33,629 nt of DNA from Propionibacteriaceae bacterium UBA6238 (GTDB taxonomy: Bacteria > Actinomycetota > Actinomycetes > Propionibacteriales > Propionibacteriaceae). Below, in pieces: positions 24,878-31,842 of the stretch. The DNA is taken from positions 1-33,629 of the forward strand of contig DJWE01000012.1 in assembly GCA_002441465.1 (NCBI GenBank), read 5' to 3'. The position numbers were made by a program, and so were the translations under genes. Below the pieces are notes generated by a model. The model worked only from the letters and a program-made list of their open reading frames with translations, made no database searches and had not been told where the DNA came from. Positions within the stretch are counted from its first letter, which is position 1, and the number at the start of each line of letters is the position of its first letter.

Positions 24878-24991
24878 CGCAAGGACTAACGGCTTCATCC
24901 GCTCTCGCTTGCGGGAATGCCAGGTTTGTCCCCCTTTGCCCGGGTAGCTGGCCCGGACGCGGCCGCCTGTTCCCCCCCGAGAAGTACGGCC
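24848..24991 (-). ncRNA. candidate small RNA with two G-rich loops and its own terminator
   Basis: On the minus strand a TATTGT -10 box (25004-24999) predicts a start at about 24991. The first bases, GGCCG (24991-24987), pair with CGGCC (24965-24961) around a loop holding seven consecutive G. A second stem GCCAG/CTGGC (24952-24948 with 24923-24919) has a loop with a five-G run. The transcript would end at a 12-bp perfect hairpin (24877-24848) whose minus-strand 3' flank, CTCTTTGTCGTT, is T-rich. No downstream gene is co-oriented (ppdK converges), so it would be a stand-alone RNA of about 144 bases. On the opposite strand the loops would be C-rich, reminiscent of actinobacterial 6C RNA, but promoter and terminator favour the minus strand. 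Not matched to a known family. Confidence 0.45.
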
Positions 24992-25031
24992 AAGAGCGAC
25001 AATAGCCGATCGGCCAGCCGAGCGCCACACT

Positions 25032-25055
25032 TGCGTCCCCCGTTCGGGTGACGCA
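25032..25055 (+). other. hairpin just before the OpuAC-like gene
   Basis: TGCGTC (25032-25037) pairs with GACGCA (25050-25055); three more pairs and a GTTC loop lie inside after one mismatch. It ends three bases before the GTG at 25059 and would hide that start if transcribed, which weakly favours the alternative GTG at 25116. Confidence 0.35.
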
Positions 25056-25058
25056 TCT

Positions 25059-26009
25059 GTGACGGACCGGCGTGGCCGCCGCTCCAGCCGTGCGCCCTCG
25101 ACGACACTGGACGACGTGGACAGACGAGGATTCCTGCTCGGCGCGAGCGCGCTCCTGGTCGCGGGGTGCGCCCGCGTGCCCCCGCCGGGCGCTCCCGGCT
25201 CGCCGGCACCGACTTCGTCCACCCGGACGCCGCTCGTGATCGGTCAGGACGGCACCCCGGCGGGCGCGATGCTCGCCCAGCTGCTTCTGGGCGCGGTCGA
25301 GGCCAAGCGGCGCGAGGCCCGTACGGCCAAGCAGGGCAAGGGCTGGCAGGCAGCGCTCGGCCATGGGGCCTTGTCCGCGTTGCCAGGGTTCGCCGGCACC
25401 TTGTGGGCGTCCCTGAGCCAGGCCGACGAGCCGCCGGCTGCGTCCAAGCTGCTGGGCAAGGTGGCCGGGCTGCTCGCGCCCGACGTCAGCGTCCTCCCGG
25501 TTCCCGGTCTCGACGGGTCGCTGGTGTGGCGGGTCACTGTCGAGACCGCCCAGGAGGGCATCACCAGCCTCGGCCGGATCGCCGCCTGGTCGCAGGGGCG
25601 GGTGGCCGCCGTCCCCAAGCTGGCCGTCTCTCGTGCGGACGGAGTGCCCGGCCTGAAAGCGGTCTACGGCGCCCAGTTCGACATCTTGACAGTGGATGAC
25701 CCGGTGCAGCGCGCGGCCCTGCTCACCAACGGGAACGCGGTGATCGCCGCGTTCCGCCAGACCGAGTACACGGGGGCGTCCGGTCTGGTGGATCTGGTGG
25801 ACGTCGAGAAGCTGACCGTGTCCGACCCGGGCGTGGTCCTGGTGAACAGCGCGCTCACCGAGGCAGAACCCGAGCAGGTGCTGGCCATCGACGCGGTCGC
25901 ACAGGCGATCACGACCGACACGTTGCTCGACCTGCAGGCCCAGGTGGCCGGCGGCGGCACCGTCCCCGACGTCGCGGCAGGATGGCTGAAGGACCAGGGC
26001 TTGGCCTGA
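25059..26009 (+). CDS. OpuAC-like substrate-binding lipoprotein, Tat signal
   Basis: An extracytoplasmic lipoprotein of about 316 residues. The signal has a twin-arginine motif DRRGFLLGASALLVAGC with the lipobox Cys at residue 36, and ends in the same GCARV as the GDPD lipoprotein. The mature part resembles glycine betaine/choline-binding proteins of ABC importers: GLKAVYGAQFDILTVDD, then ALLTNGNAVIAAFRQTEY, LVDLVDVEKL and PGVVLVNSALTE follow the order of the OpuAC C-terminal half. Aromatic cage residues cannot be placed with certainty. No permease or ATPase gene adjoins. Start is uncertain: GTG at 25059 or GTG at 25116, the latter placing the RR at residues 3-4; neither has a clear ribosome site. 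Confidence 0.68.
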   Translation: MTDRRGRRSSRAPSTTLDDVDRRGFLLGASALLVAGCARVPPPGAPGSPAPTSSTRTPLVIGQDGTPAGAMLAQLLLGAVEAKRREARTAKQGKGWQAALGHGALSALPGFAGTLWASLSQADEPPAASKLLGKVAGLLAPDVSVLPVPGLDGSLVWRVTVETAQEGITSLGRIAAWSQGRVAAVPKLAVSRADGVPGLKAVYGAQFDILTVDDPVQRAALLTNGNAVIAAFRQTEYTGASGLVDLVDVEKLTVSDPGVVLVNSALTEAEPEQVLAIDAVAQAITTDTLLDLQAQVAGGGTVPDVAAGWLKDQGLA

Positions 26010-26018
26010 GCGCGGGTT

Positions 26019-26105
26019 TGAACCAAAAGGGGACAGGTACCTTTTCGTTCCTCGCCGGAGAGTGCTGCGAGGTGAACGAAAAGGTACCTGTCCCCTTTTG
26101 GTTCA
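26019..26105. repeat. giant palindrome with 32-bp perfect arms (REP-like)
   Basis: The arm at 26019-26050, starting TGAACCAAAAGGGGACAGG, is exactly complementary to 26074-26105. After a two-base bulge, CTCGC (26051-26055) pairs with GCGAG (26067-26071), leaving an 11-base loop. It fills the gap between the convergent OpuAC-like and deoC genes and is more AT-rich than its surroundings. The GGGGACAGGTACC core resembles palindromes mobilised by REP-associated tyrosine transposases (from memory; not verified). It may also work as a bidirectional terminator. Confidence 0.85.
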
Positions 26106-26119
26106 GGGTCGGGCTCGGC

Positions 26120-26791
26120 TCAGTAGCCTTGGCTGGTTCCCCCGGCCAGCACGGCCGCGGTTCCGGAGAGTCCGAGACGGGTGGCGCCGGCCTCGATCAT
26201 GGCGACGGCCGTGGCCCAGTCCCTGATCCCGCCGGACGCCTTCACGCCGAGCCGTCCGCCTACCGTGGTGGCCATCAGTTCGACCGCATGGACGGAGGCA
26301 CCGCCGGCGGGATGGAAACCGGTGGACGTCTTCACGAAGTCGGCACCCGCAGCCTCGGCGGCCCGACAGGCGGCCACGATCTCGTCGTCGGTCAACGCCG
26401 CGGACTCGATGATCACCTTGAGCACGGCAGGCGCCGGTGCGGCCGAACGCACTGCGGCGATCTCGGCCTGGGTCAGCTCGGGGCGTCCGGCCTTGAGCAA
26501 GCCGAGGTCGATCACCATGTCGACCTCGTCCGCGCCGTGGGCCACCGACTCGGCGGCTTCGGCAGCCTTGGTCGCGGGAGTGTGCTTGCCGGACGGGAAG
26601 CCGCAGACGGTGGCGACCTTGACCGGCCCCAGATCCGCCGTCACCGGCAGCATCGAGGGGGAGACACAGATCGAATAGGTGCCGAGCTGAACGGCCTCCG
26701 CCGCCAGCGCGGCGACGTCGGCGTCCGTCGCGGTGGGGGAAAGCAGGGTGTGGTCGACGTAGTGTGCGAGTTCGGCAGGAGTGAGGTTCAC
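26120..26791 (-). CDS. deoC: deoxyribose-phosphate aldolase
   Basis: Cleaves 2-deoxyribose-5-phosphate to glyceraldehyde-3-phosphate and acetaldehyde in deoxynucleoside breakdown. 223 residues, full TIM barrel. Visible motifs: YVDHTLLSPTAT at the N-terminus, EVDMVIDLG with Asp91, LKVIIES, the Schiff-base lysine in FVKTSTGF (Lys154), and the proton-relay lysine in VKASGGIRD (Lys184). The start is a GTG at 26791. GGAGG directly abuts it, too close to act as a normal ribosome site, and an in-frame stop lies four codons upstream. A TAGATT -10 box ending six bases before the GTG suggests a leaderless start. Confidence 0.95.
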   Translation of the reverse strand: MNLTPAELAHYVDHTLLSPTATDADVAALAAEAVQLGTYSICVSPSMLPVTADLGPVKVATVCGFPSGKHTPATKAAEAAESVAHGADEVDMVIDLGLLKAGRPELTQAEIAAVRSAAPAPAVLKVIIESAALTDDEIVAACRAAEAAGADFVKTSTGFHPAGGASVHAVELMATTVGGRLGVKASGGIRDWATAVAMIEAGATRLGLSGTAAVLAGGTSQGY

Positions 26792-26803
26792 CCTCCGAAT
26801 CTA
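26792..26803 (-). promoter_or_regulatory. -10 box for leaderless deoC
   Basis: TAGATT (26803-26798) followed by CGGAGG and then the GTG start at 26791. A possible -35, CTGACA, lies in the neighbouring palindrome at 15-base spacing, so the palindrome may overlap the promoter. Confidence 0.5.
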
Positions 26804-26810
26804 CTCTGCT

Positions 26811-26868
26811 CGCCGAGTTGTCAGAATCTCATTGACCTATAGCTCAATGAGATTCTGACAACTCGGCG
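26811..26868. repeat. palindrome with 25-bp perfect arms overlapping the GlxA-type gene end
   Basis: 26811-26835 is exactly complementary to 26844-26868, with the loop CCTATAGC. The inner part (GTTGTCAGAATCTCATTGA) is AT-rich against a high-GC background. One arm encodes the last seven or so codons and stop of the regulator gene; the other lies in the deoC promoter region. Either a terminator between the two genes or an inserted repetitive element. Confidence 0.88.
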
Positions 26869-27824
26869 GGGGAGGTGCTGAAGCGCTGGCGATAGGTCGC
26901 TGGGGCAAGGCCCGTGGCGCGACGGAAATGGTCCCGCAGAACGACGGACGAGCCGAAGCCGACCCGCTCGGCGACCTGCTCGATCGGAAGATCGGAGGTC
27001 TCCAGCAGGTGGCGCGCCGCCAGGACGCGCTGCTGGACGAGCCACTTGTGCGGGGTGGTTCCGGTCTCGGCGACGAAGCGGCGGGCGAAGGTGCGTTCGC
27101 TCATTGCGGCGCGCGCGGCGAGCGAGCCGACGCTGTGGTCGTCGGCGAGGTGTTCCAAAGCCCAATCCAGGACGGGGGCGAAGCCGTCGGAGCAGCATTC
27201 GGGGATCGGCACGGCCACGAACTGCTGCTGACCGCCGTCGCGTTGAGGCGGAACCACCATGCGGCGGGCGATCGTGCTCGCCGTCACCGCGCCGAGTTCC
27301 CTGCGAACCAGGTGCAGGCATGCGTCCACACCGGCCGCGGTGCCCGCGCTGGTGATGATGTCGCCGGTGTCGACGAACAGGACGCTCGGGTCGACCGTGG
27401 TGTCGGGGAAGCGGCGCTGCATCGCCTCGGCGTACATCCAGTGGGTGGTGCAGCGACGTCCATCCAGGAGGCCGGCGGCTCCGAGGACGAACGAGCCCGA
27501 GCACACGCTGAGCAGGATGCTGCCCCTCGCGTGCGCCTGCCGGAGCACATCGAGCACCTCGGCCGGGTACTCCGCTTGCGGGGTGGTCGCGCTGACGATC
27601 ACGAGGTCGCTGCCGGCCACGACGTCCAGGCCGTGCGTGGGGGTGATGGTCAGCGGTGTGGTCAGCTTGCCGGCGAGCGGACGCCCCGGCTCCGCGGCGC
27701 AGACGCGGAAGTCGAACTCGATGCCTTCCTGGCTACGGTCGATGCCGAAGACCTCGGTAGCGACCGCGAACTCGAAGACCGACACTGGTTCGAGCAGGAT
27801 CACGCTCACGCTGCGCAGTGACAT
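26844..27824 (-). CDS. GlxA-family transcriptional regulator (DJ-1/PfpI plus AraC HTH)
   Basis: 326 residues. The N-terminal half is a DJ-1/PfpI-like domain with the nucleophile-elbow segment SVCSGSFVLGAAGLLDGR (Cys about 107) and TTHW after it; in these regulators the fold is thought to sense a ligand. The C-terminal half (about 215-320) is an AraC double helix-turn-helix: SVGSLAARAAMSERTFARRF, then PIEQVAERVGFGSSVVLRDHF. The last residues, AELSESH, are encoded by an arm of the 25-bp palindrome, so the C-terminus may have been rewritten by that element. The ATG at 27824 is leaderless by its -10 spacing. It diverges from a small membrane protein gene, and a CTGCCAC/GTGGCAG operator candidate lies between. 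Confidence 0.92.
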   Translation of the reverse strand: MSLRSVSVILLEPVSVFEFAVATEVFGIDRSQEGIEFDFRVCAAEPGRPLAGKLTTPLTITPTHGLDVVAGSDLVIVSATTPQAEYPAEVLDVLRQAHARGSILLSVCSGSFVLGAAGLLDGRRCTTHWMYAEAMQRRFPDTTVDPSVLFVDTGDIITSAGTAAGVDACLHLVRRELGAVTASTIARRMVVPPQRDGGQQQFVAVPIPECCSDGFAPVLDWALEHLADDHSVGSLAARAAMSERTFARRFVAETGTTPHKWLVQQRVLAARHLLETSDLPIEQVAERVGFGSSVVLRDHFRRATGLAPATYRQRFSTSPAELSESH

Positions 27825-27858
27825 ACCCGCAGCATAGTGGCTGTATTCCTTCGTGCAA
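27825..27858 (-). promoter_or_regulatory. promoter of leaderless GlxA-type gene
   Basis: TTGCAC (27858-27853), 16-base spacer, TATGCT (27836-27831), six bases (GCGGGT), then ATG at 27824. Both hexamers keep the key TTG and TANNNT bases. Confidence 0.55.
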
Positions 27859-27866
27859 TGACGAAT

Positions 27867-27882
27867 CTGCCACTGGTGGCAG
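27867..27882. promoter_or_regulatory. CTGCCAC-TG-GTGGCAG inverted repeat, candidate operator
   Basis: Two perfect 7-base arms separated by TG, placed just upstream of the regulator's -35 and about 30 bases before the small membrane protein gene. A natural binding site for autoregulation by the divergent GlxA-type protein (inference). Confidence 0.5.
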
Positions 27883-27910
27883 ATAGTGCTATGGCGAAAG
27901 GATTACTGCC

Positions 27911-28159
27911 ATGGCTGGAACCTTCATCTTCCTCGGCTTCATCGCCCTACTCGTGGCGGCCCTCGAGATCACTCACCGGCGCACGAAGCGGCATTGGCAT
28001 CCTGGCAGCGACCTGCGCAACGACCGGGACGCCGCCCGCGTCGACGACGAGCTGCGCGCGGTCGAGCAGGCCGCCCCCCTCGGCCCCGATCCCTACCGCC
28101 TGAGTCCGCCCGCGTCCGCACAGACGGACACCCGGCTGGTCACGCGGGCAGCTGCCTGA
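27911..28159 (+). CDS. small membrane protein of unknown function
   Basis: Not recognised. 82 residues: one N-terminal hydrophobic span (AGTFIFLGFIALLVAALEI, about 2-20), then a basic HRRTKRHWHP stretch and a soluble, Asp/Arg-rich tail with VDDELRAVEQ. The likely topology is N-out with a cytoplasmic tail. The ATG is preceded by AAAGGA about ten bases upstream. It is divergent from the GlxA-type regulator, whose predicted operator lies in the shared gap, so it may be a target. Its last 20 bases overlap the convergent GT2-GtrA gene. Confidence 0.65.
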   Translation: MAGTFIFLGFIALLVAALEITHRRTKRHWHPGSDLRNDRDAARVDDELRAVEQAAPLGPDPYRLSPPASAQTDTRLVTRAAA

Positions 28160-29375
28160 CCCGGCGCGAGTGCATCATCAGCCGCAACGCGAGGAACCTC
28201 AGCAGCGTGGCCGCGGCATTGGCCACGACCAGGACGGCCACCTCGACCATCCGACCCGCACCCGGCCAGACAGTGTCCAGCAGCCACAACGAGCCGCTGG
28301 TCAGGCCGAGCGCGACCCCGAAGGCGGCGAGTCCGCCCAGGTGGTGACTGAGCGCGTGCGCGCGTCCGCTGATTCCGAAGGTGAACCGCCGGTTCGCCGC
28401 CGTGTTCGCGACCGCGGTCACCAACAGCCCGATCAGATTCGCCGCCTGCGCGCCGAACGGACGCAACAGCAGATACAACCCGAAGTAGGCCAGTGTGCTG
28501 GCCACGCCGATCACGCCGAAGCGGAGCAGCTGCCCGAGCAGTCCCGTCGGCACCCCGGGAACGGCGGGGGGAACCTGGGTGCCGCGCAGTTCGGCACGCA
28601 CCCGATCCAGCGGGATGCGACCGGACGCGAAGCCGCGCAGCAGCCGTCCGATGCCGCGCAGGTCCTCCCGCGCGGTGGCGACGATGTCGACGCTCGTGCC
28701 CGGGTCGTCCACCCAGTCCACGGGAACCTCATGGATCCGCAACCCGGCCCGTTGGGCGAGCACCAGCAGTTCGGTGTCGAAGAACCAGTTGTTGTCCTCC
28801 ACCAGCGGCAGCAGCCGCCGCGCGACGTCGCCGCGGACGGCCTTGAACCCGCATTGGGCATCGGAGAAGCTCGCGCCGAGCGCCGTGCGCAGAATCAGGT
28901 TGTAGCTACGGGAAATGAACTCCCGCTTGGGTCCGCGGCTGACCCGGGAGCCGCGGGCCAGCCGCGTCCCGATCGCGACATCGGAGTGGCCCGACACCAG
29001 CGGCGCCACCAGCGGCAGCAGCGCCTTCAGGTCGGTGGACAGGTCCACGTCCATGTAGGCGACCACGTCCGCGTCCGAGGCCAGCCAGGCCTGGCGCAGC
29101 GCCCGTCCGCGTCCCTTCGCGTCCAGGTGCACCGCCCAGACGTGGGAGTGCGCGCCCGCCAGTTGCTGTGCGATCGGCCAGGTGTCGTCGGTGGAGGCGT
29201 TGTCGGCGATCACGACCCGGTAGTCATAGGGGAAGTGCTCGGCGAGGTAGGCGTCCAGCCTTCGCACCGACGCGGCCAGCTCGTCGGCCTCGTTGTAGAC
29301 CGGGACGACGACGTCGATCAGGGCGGTGCGAGCGGCCGCACGGGCGTCGGAGGCGGGGATCGGGAGTGCGCTCAT
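28140..29375 (-). CDS. polyprenyl-phosphate glycosyltransferase fused to GtrA-like domain (YkcC-like)
   Basis: 411 residues. The N-terminal GT2 domain (about 18-260) resembles dolichol-phosphate mannose/glucose synthases: IDVVVPVYNEADELAASV, VVIADNASTDDTW, DAKGRGRALRQAW and the metal motif YMDVDLSTDL, then CGFKAVRGD. It would load a sugar onto undecaprenyl or decaprenyl phosphate on the inner face. The C-terminal GtrA-like part (about 285-405) has four spans, starting LLRFGVIGVASTLAYFGLYL, and probably moves the lipid-sugar across the membrane. Nine bases separate it from the GT39 gene upstream on the same strand, giving donor synthesis and use in one operon. Confidence 0.9.
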   Translation of the reverse strand: MSALPIPASDARAAARTALIDVVVPVYNEADELAASVRRLDAYLAEHFPYDYRVVIADNASTDDTWPIAQQLAGAHSHVWAVHLDAKGRGRALRQAWLASDADVVAYMDVDLSTDLKALLPLVAPLVSGHSDVAIGTRLARGSRVSRGPKREFISRSYNLILRTALGASFSDAQCGFKAVRGDVARRLLPLVEDNNWFFDTELLVLAQRAGLRIHEVPVDWVDDPGTSVDIVATAREDLRGIGRLLRGFASGRIPLDRVRAELRGTQVPPAVPGVPTGLLGQLLRFGVIGVASTLAYFGLYLLLRPFGAQAANLIGLLVTAVANTAANRRFTFGISGRAHALSHHLGGLAAFGVALGLTSGSLWLLDTVWPGAGRMVEVAVLVVANAAATLLRFLALRLMMHSRRVRQLPA

Positions 29376-29384
29376 TCCGGTCCC

Positions 29385-31556
29385 TCAGTTCGCCTGAGTC
29401 AGGTCGTAGACGGTGGTGCCGCCGATGGTGGACGCGGTGTAGTTCTCCTCCACCCAGCTGGCGATCTGACCGGCGACGTCCGAGCCGCCGTTCGACGAGC
29501 CGATGCTGTTCGAGATGAAGTAGTGGATCCTGCCCCGCGCCACGTACTCCTGAAACTCGGCGAGCGTGGGGGAGGGGTCGGAGCCGTTGAAGCCGCCGAT
29601 CGCCATCACCGGGTCGCCGCTGGCCAGCTGGTAGCTCGCCGCGTTCTGCGAGCCGACCGTCGCCGCCACCCAGGTGTAGGACGAGGCGTCCGTCGTGAGC
29701 AGGGTGACCAGCTCGGTGGACGTGGACGCGCCGTTCAGCAGGCCGCCCATGCCGCCACGGTTCTGGCGGGACGTCGACGTACCGGACTCCGTAGCGGTCG
29801 AGCCGGCGTTTCCGGTGGAGCCGGTAGACATCCGTCCGGGGGCCTGGCCCGGAGGCTGGCCGCCGCCGCGTCCGCCGCCGAAGCCGCCCCCACCGGGACC
29901 GCCGCCGCGTCCGGAGCCGGTCACCGGGCCGGCGGTGACGATCGAGCCGGTGTGCGCGGTGGCCGCGGTGTTGATCGAGTACGCGTACGGTCCGGCCAGA
30001 CCGGCCACGACAGCCGCGACGAGCGTCGCCGACGCGGCCGTCCGCGGCAGCCGGTCCACCCAGACCAGCGCCATTCCGGACGCGAGTCCGAGCCCGAACA
30101 CGGTCCAGCCCAGGATCGAGTACCAGGACCCGGCCTGCTGCAGCAGCACCAGAGCCCAGGCGCCGGTGCCCACGCTGGTCGCAGCCAGGAGCAGGCGGGC
30201 GACCAGTCGACCCCGGTTGGCCCACAGCGCCGCGCCACCGAGGGCCACCGAGCCGCCGATCGCCGGAGCGAGGGCGACCGTGTAGTAGTCGTGGTAGATG
30301 CCGGCCATGAAGCTGAACGTGAGCGCGGTCACGACCAGCCAGCCGAGCCAGATCACCACGCCACCGGCCAGAGCCTGGCTCGGGGTCTGCACCCGGCGTC
30401 CCTCCGCGTCCGCGGCAGGTGTCGGCTTGCGGTGCGCGAACGCGTAGCCGAGCGCCCCGAGAGAGAGCACCAGCGCGGCGGGGATCAGCCAAGACACCAT
30501 GCCTGCGGAGACGCCATCGAACATCCGCAGGATGCCGGTGGAGCCCCAGCTGCCACCCTGGTTTCCACCGCCGCCGACTGAGCCCACCTCGGTGCCGGTG
30601 ATCCGGCCCAAGCCGTTGTAGCTGATGATCAGTTCAAGCAGCGAGTTGGTCTGCGAGCCGCCGATGTAGGGCCGCATGGACGCGGGGGTCAGCTCGACCA
30701 CGGCCACGTACCAGCCGAAGGACGCGACCATGGTCACGAAGGCGACGAACAGGTCGAGCAGGCGCTTCTTCCAGGACGCGGGCGCGGCGATCCAGTAGGC
30801 GACGACCAGCGCGGGCAGGACCAGGAAGGCCTGCAGCATCTTGGTCAGGAAGCCCAGCCCGATCGCCACGCCAGCCAGGGCGAGCCAGCCACGAGAGGCG
30901 GTCTCCGACGCGCGGACGGTGAAGTAGCCGGCCACGACCATGGTGAAGACCAGCAGGGCGTCGGGGTTGTTGAACCGGAACATCAGCGTCGCCGCGGGGG
31001 TGAGGGCGAACACGACCGCCCCGACCAGGGCCGCCCAGTGGACGTTGCGGGTAGTCAGCGGATGGGTGCTGCCGTTCCCCCTCACGCCCGAGTCCGGTCG
31101 TCCTGGGGCCAGCTCGATGGTCGCAGGGCGCCAGGCCAGCAGGCTGCGGCGCAGGGTCGCGTACAGCACCCCGACGCTGGCCACGCCGAGCAAGGCCTCG
31201 GGCACGAGGATGCTCCACGAGCTCAGCCCGAACAGCCGCACCGACAGCGCCATCAGCCAGATCGCGGCCGGCGGCTTGTCGACGGTGATGCTGTTCCCGC
31301 CGTCCAGCGAGCCGAAGAACCAGGCCTCGAGGTTGGTCGATCCGGCCTGGGCCGCAGCGGAGTAGAACGAGTTGGCGTAGCCGGAGGCGGACAGGCCCCA
31401 GATGTAGAGGAAAGCCGTCCCGATCAGGAGCGCGAGCACGGAACCGCGGGCCACCCAGTCGGGGCGGTCGGCGACGTAGCTGAGATAGCGGCGCACCGGC
31501 TCTGCGTCCGCAGGCCCGTCCGCGGTGCCCGGTGACTCGGTTTCGATCAGCGTCAT
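29385..31556 (-). CDS. GT39-family membrane glycosyltransferase (YkcB/ArnT-like)
   Basis: 723 residues. A GT-C fold enzyme that takes sugar from a polyprenyl-phosphate donor outside the membrane. The family segment SLDGGNSITVDKPPAAIWLMALS follows the first span and loop (residues about 85-107), then about ten further spans. A Gly/Pro-rich stretch (about 550-578) links to a C-terminal extracytoplasmic domain (about 590-720) with GQIASWVEENY and TVYDLTQ, typical of actinobacterial members. Acceptor unknown: glycolipid, wall polymer or protein. The ATG at 31556 has no good ribosome site; the 27-bp repeat array lies immediately upstream, so the array is inside its promoter or leader region. Confidence 0.9.
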   Translation of the reverse strand: MTLIETESPGTADGPADAEPVRRYLSYVADRPDWVARGSVLALLIGTAFLYIWGLSASGYANSFYSAAAQAGSTNLEAWFFGSLDGGNSITVDKPPAAIWLMALSVRLFGLSSWSILVPEALLGVASVGVLYATLRRSLLAWRPATIELAPGRPDSGVRGNGSTHPLTTRNVHWAALVGAVVFALTPAATLMFRFNNPDALLVFTMVVAGYFTVRASETASRGWLALAGVAIGLGFLTKMLQAFLVLPALVVAYWIAAPASWKKRLLDLFVAFVTMVASFGWYVAVVELTPASMRPYIGGSQTNSLLELIISYNGLGRITGTEVGSVGGGGNQGGSWGSTGILRMFDGVSAGMVSWLIPAALVLSLGALGYAFAHRKPTPAADAEGRRVQTPSQALAGGVVIWLGWLVVTALTFSFMAGIYHDYYTVALAPAIGGSVALGGAALWANRGRLVARLLLAATSVGTGAWALVLLQQAGSWYSILGWTVFGLGLASGMALVWVDRLPRTAASATLVAAVVAGLAGPYAYSINTAATAHTGSIVTAGPVTGSGRGGGPGGGGFGGGRGGGQPPGQAPGRMSTGSTGNAGSTATESGTSTSRQNRGGMGGLLNGASTSTELVTLLTTDASSYTWVAATVGSQNAASYQLASGDPVMAIGGFNGSDPSPTLAEFQEYVARGRIHYFISNSIGSSNGGSDVAGQIASWVEENYTASTIGGTTVYDLTQAN

Positions 31557-31623
31557 GCAACCATGGAACGCGTCCGGGCTGGGCGCGCCATCGGTCGGCC
31601 CTGTGAGCCTCTTGTGACCCGAT

Positions 31624-31830
31624 CACCCGGGGACGGTTCCGAACTCGGTCCACCCGGGGACGGTTCCGAACTCCGACCACCCGGGGACGGTTCCGAACTC
31701 CGACCACCCGGGGACGGTTCCGAACTCGGTCCACCTCCGACCGCTGGACCGAGTTCGGAACCGTCCCCAGGGTTCGCGGGGCTCGCAGGGTTCGCGGGGC
31801 TCGAGATGGACCGAGTTCGGAACCGTCCCC
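31624..31830. repeat. 27-bp tandem repeats plus inverted copies, GGGGACGG core
   Basis: Four head-to-tail 27-bp units (31624, 31651, 31678, 31705) each contain CGGGGACGGTTCCGAACTC. Two inverted 23-bp copies follow (31746-31768 and 31808-31830), separated by two 18-bp direct repeats (AGGGTTCGCGGGGCTCGC type, 31769-31804). Unit four and the first inverted copy make a hairpin with 23-bp perfect arms (31710-31732 with 31746-31768). The whole fills the gap between the sensor kinase and GT39 genes. Because 27 is a multiple of three it stays open in several frames, but no real gene is implied. Confidence 0.93.
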
Positions 31831-31842
31831 GATTCAGTCGGG

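Noticed and set aside
24840..25000. tRNA or known riboswitch in the gap after ppdK
   Set aside because: No cloverleaf, CCA end or conserved riboswitch boxes were found; kept only as an unnamed small RNA candidate.
31624..31731. CRISPR-like array
   Set aside because: The units are head to tail with no spacers and no cas genes nearby.
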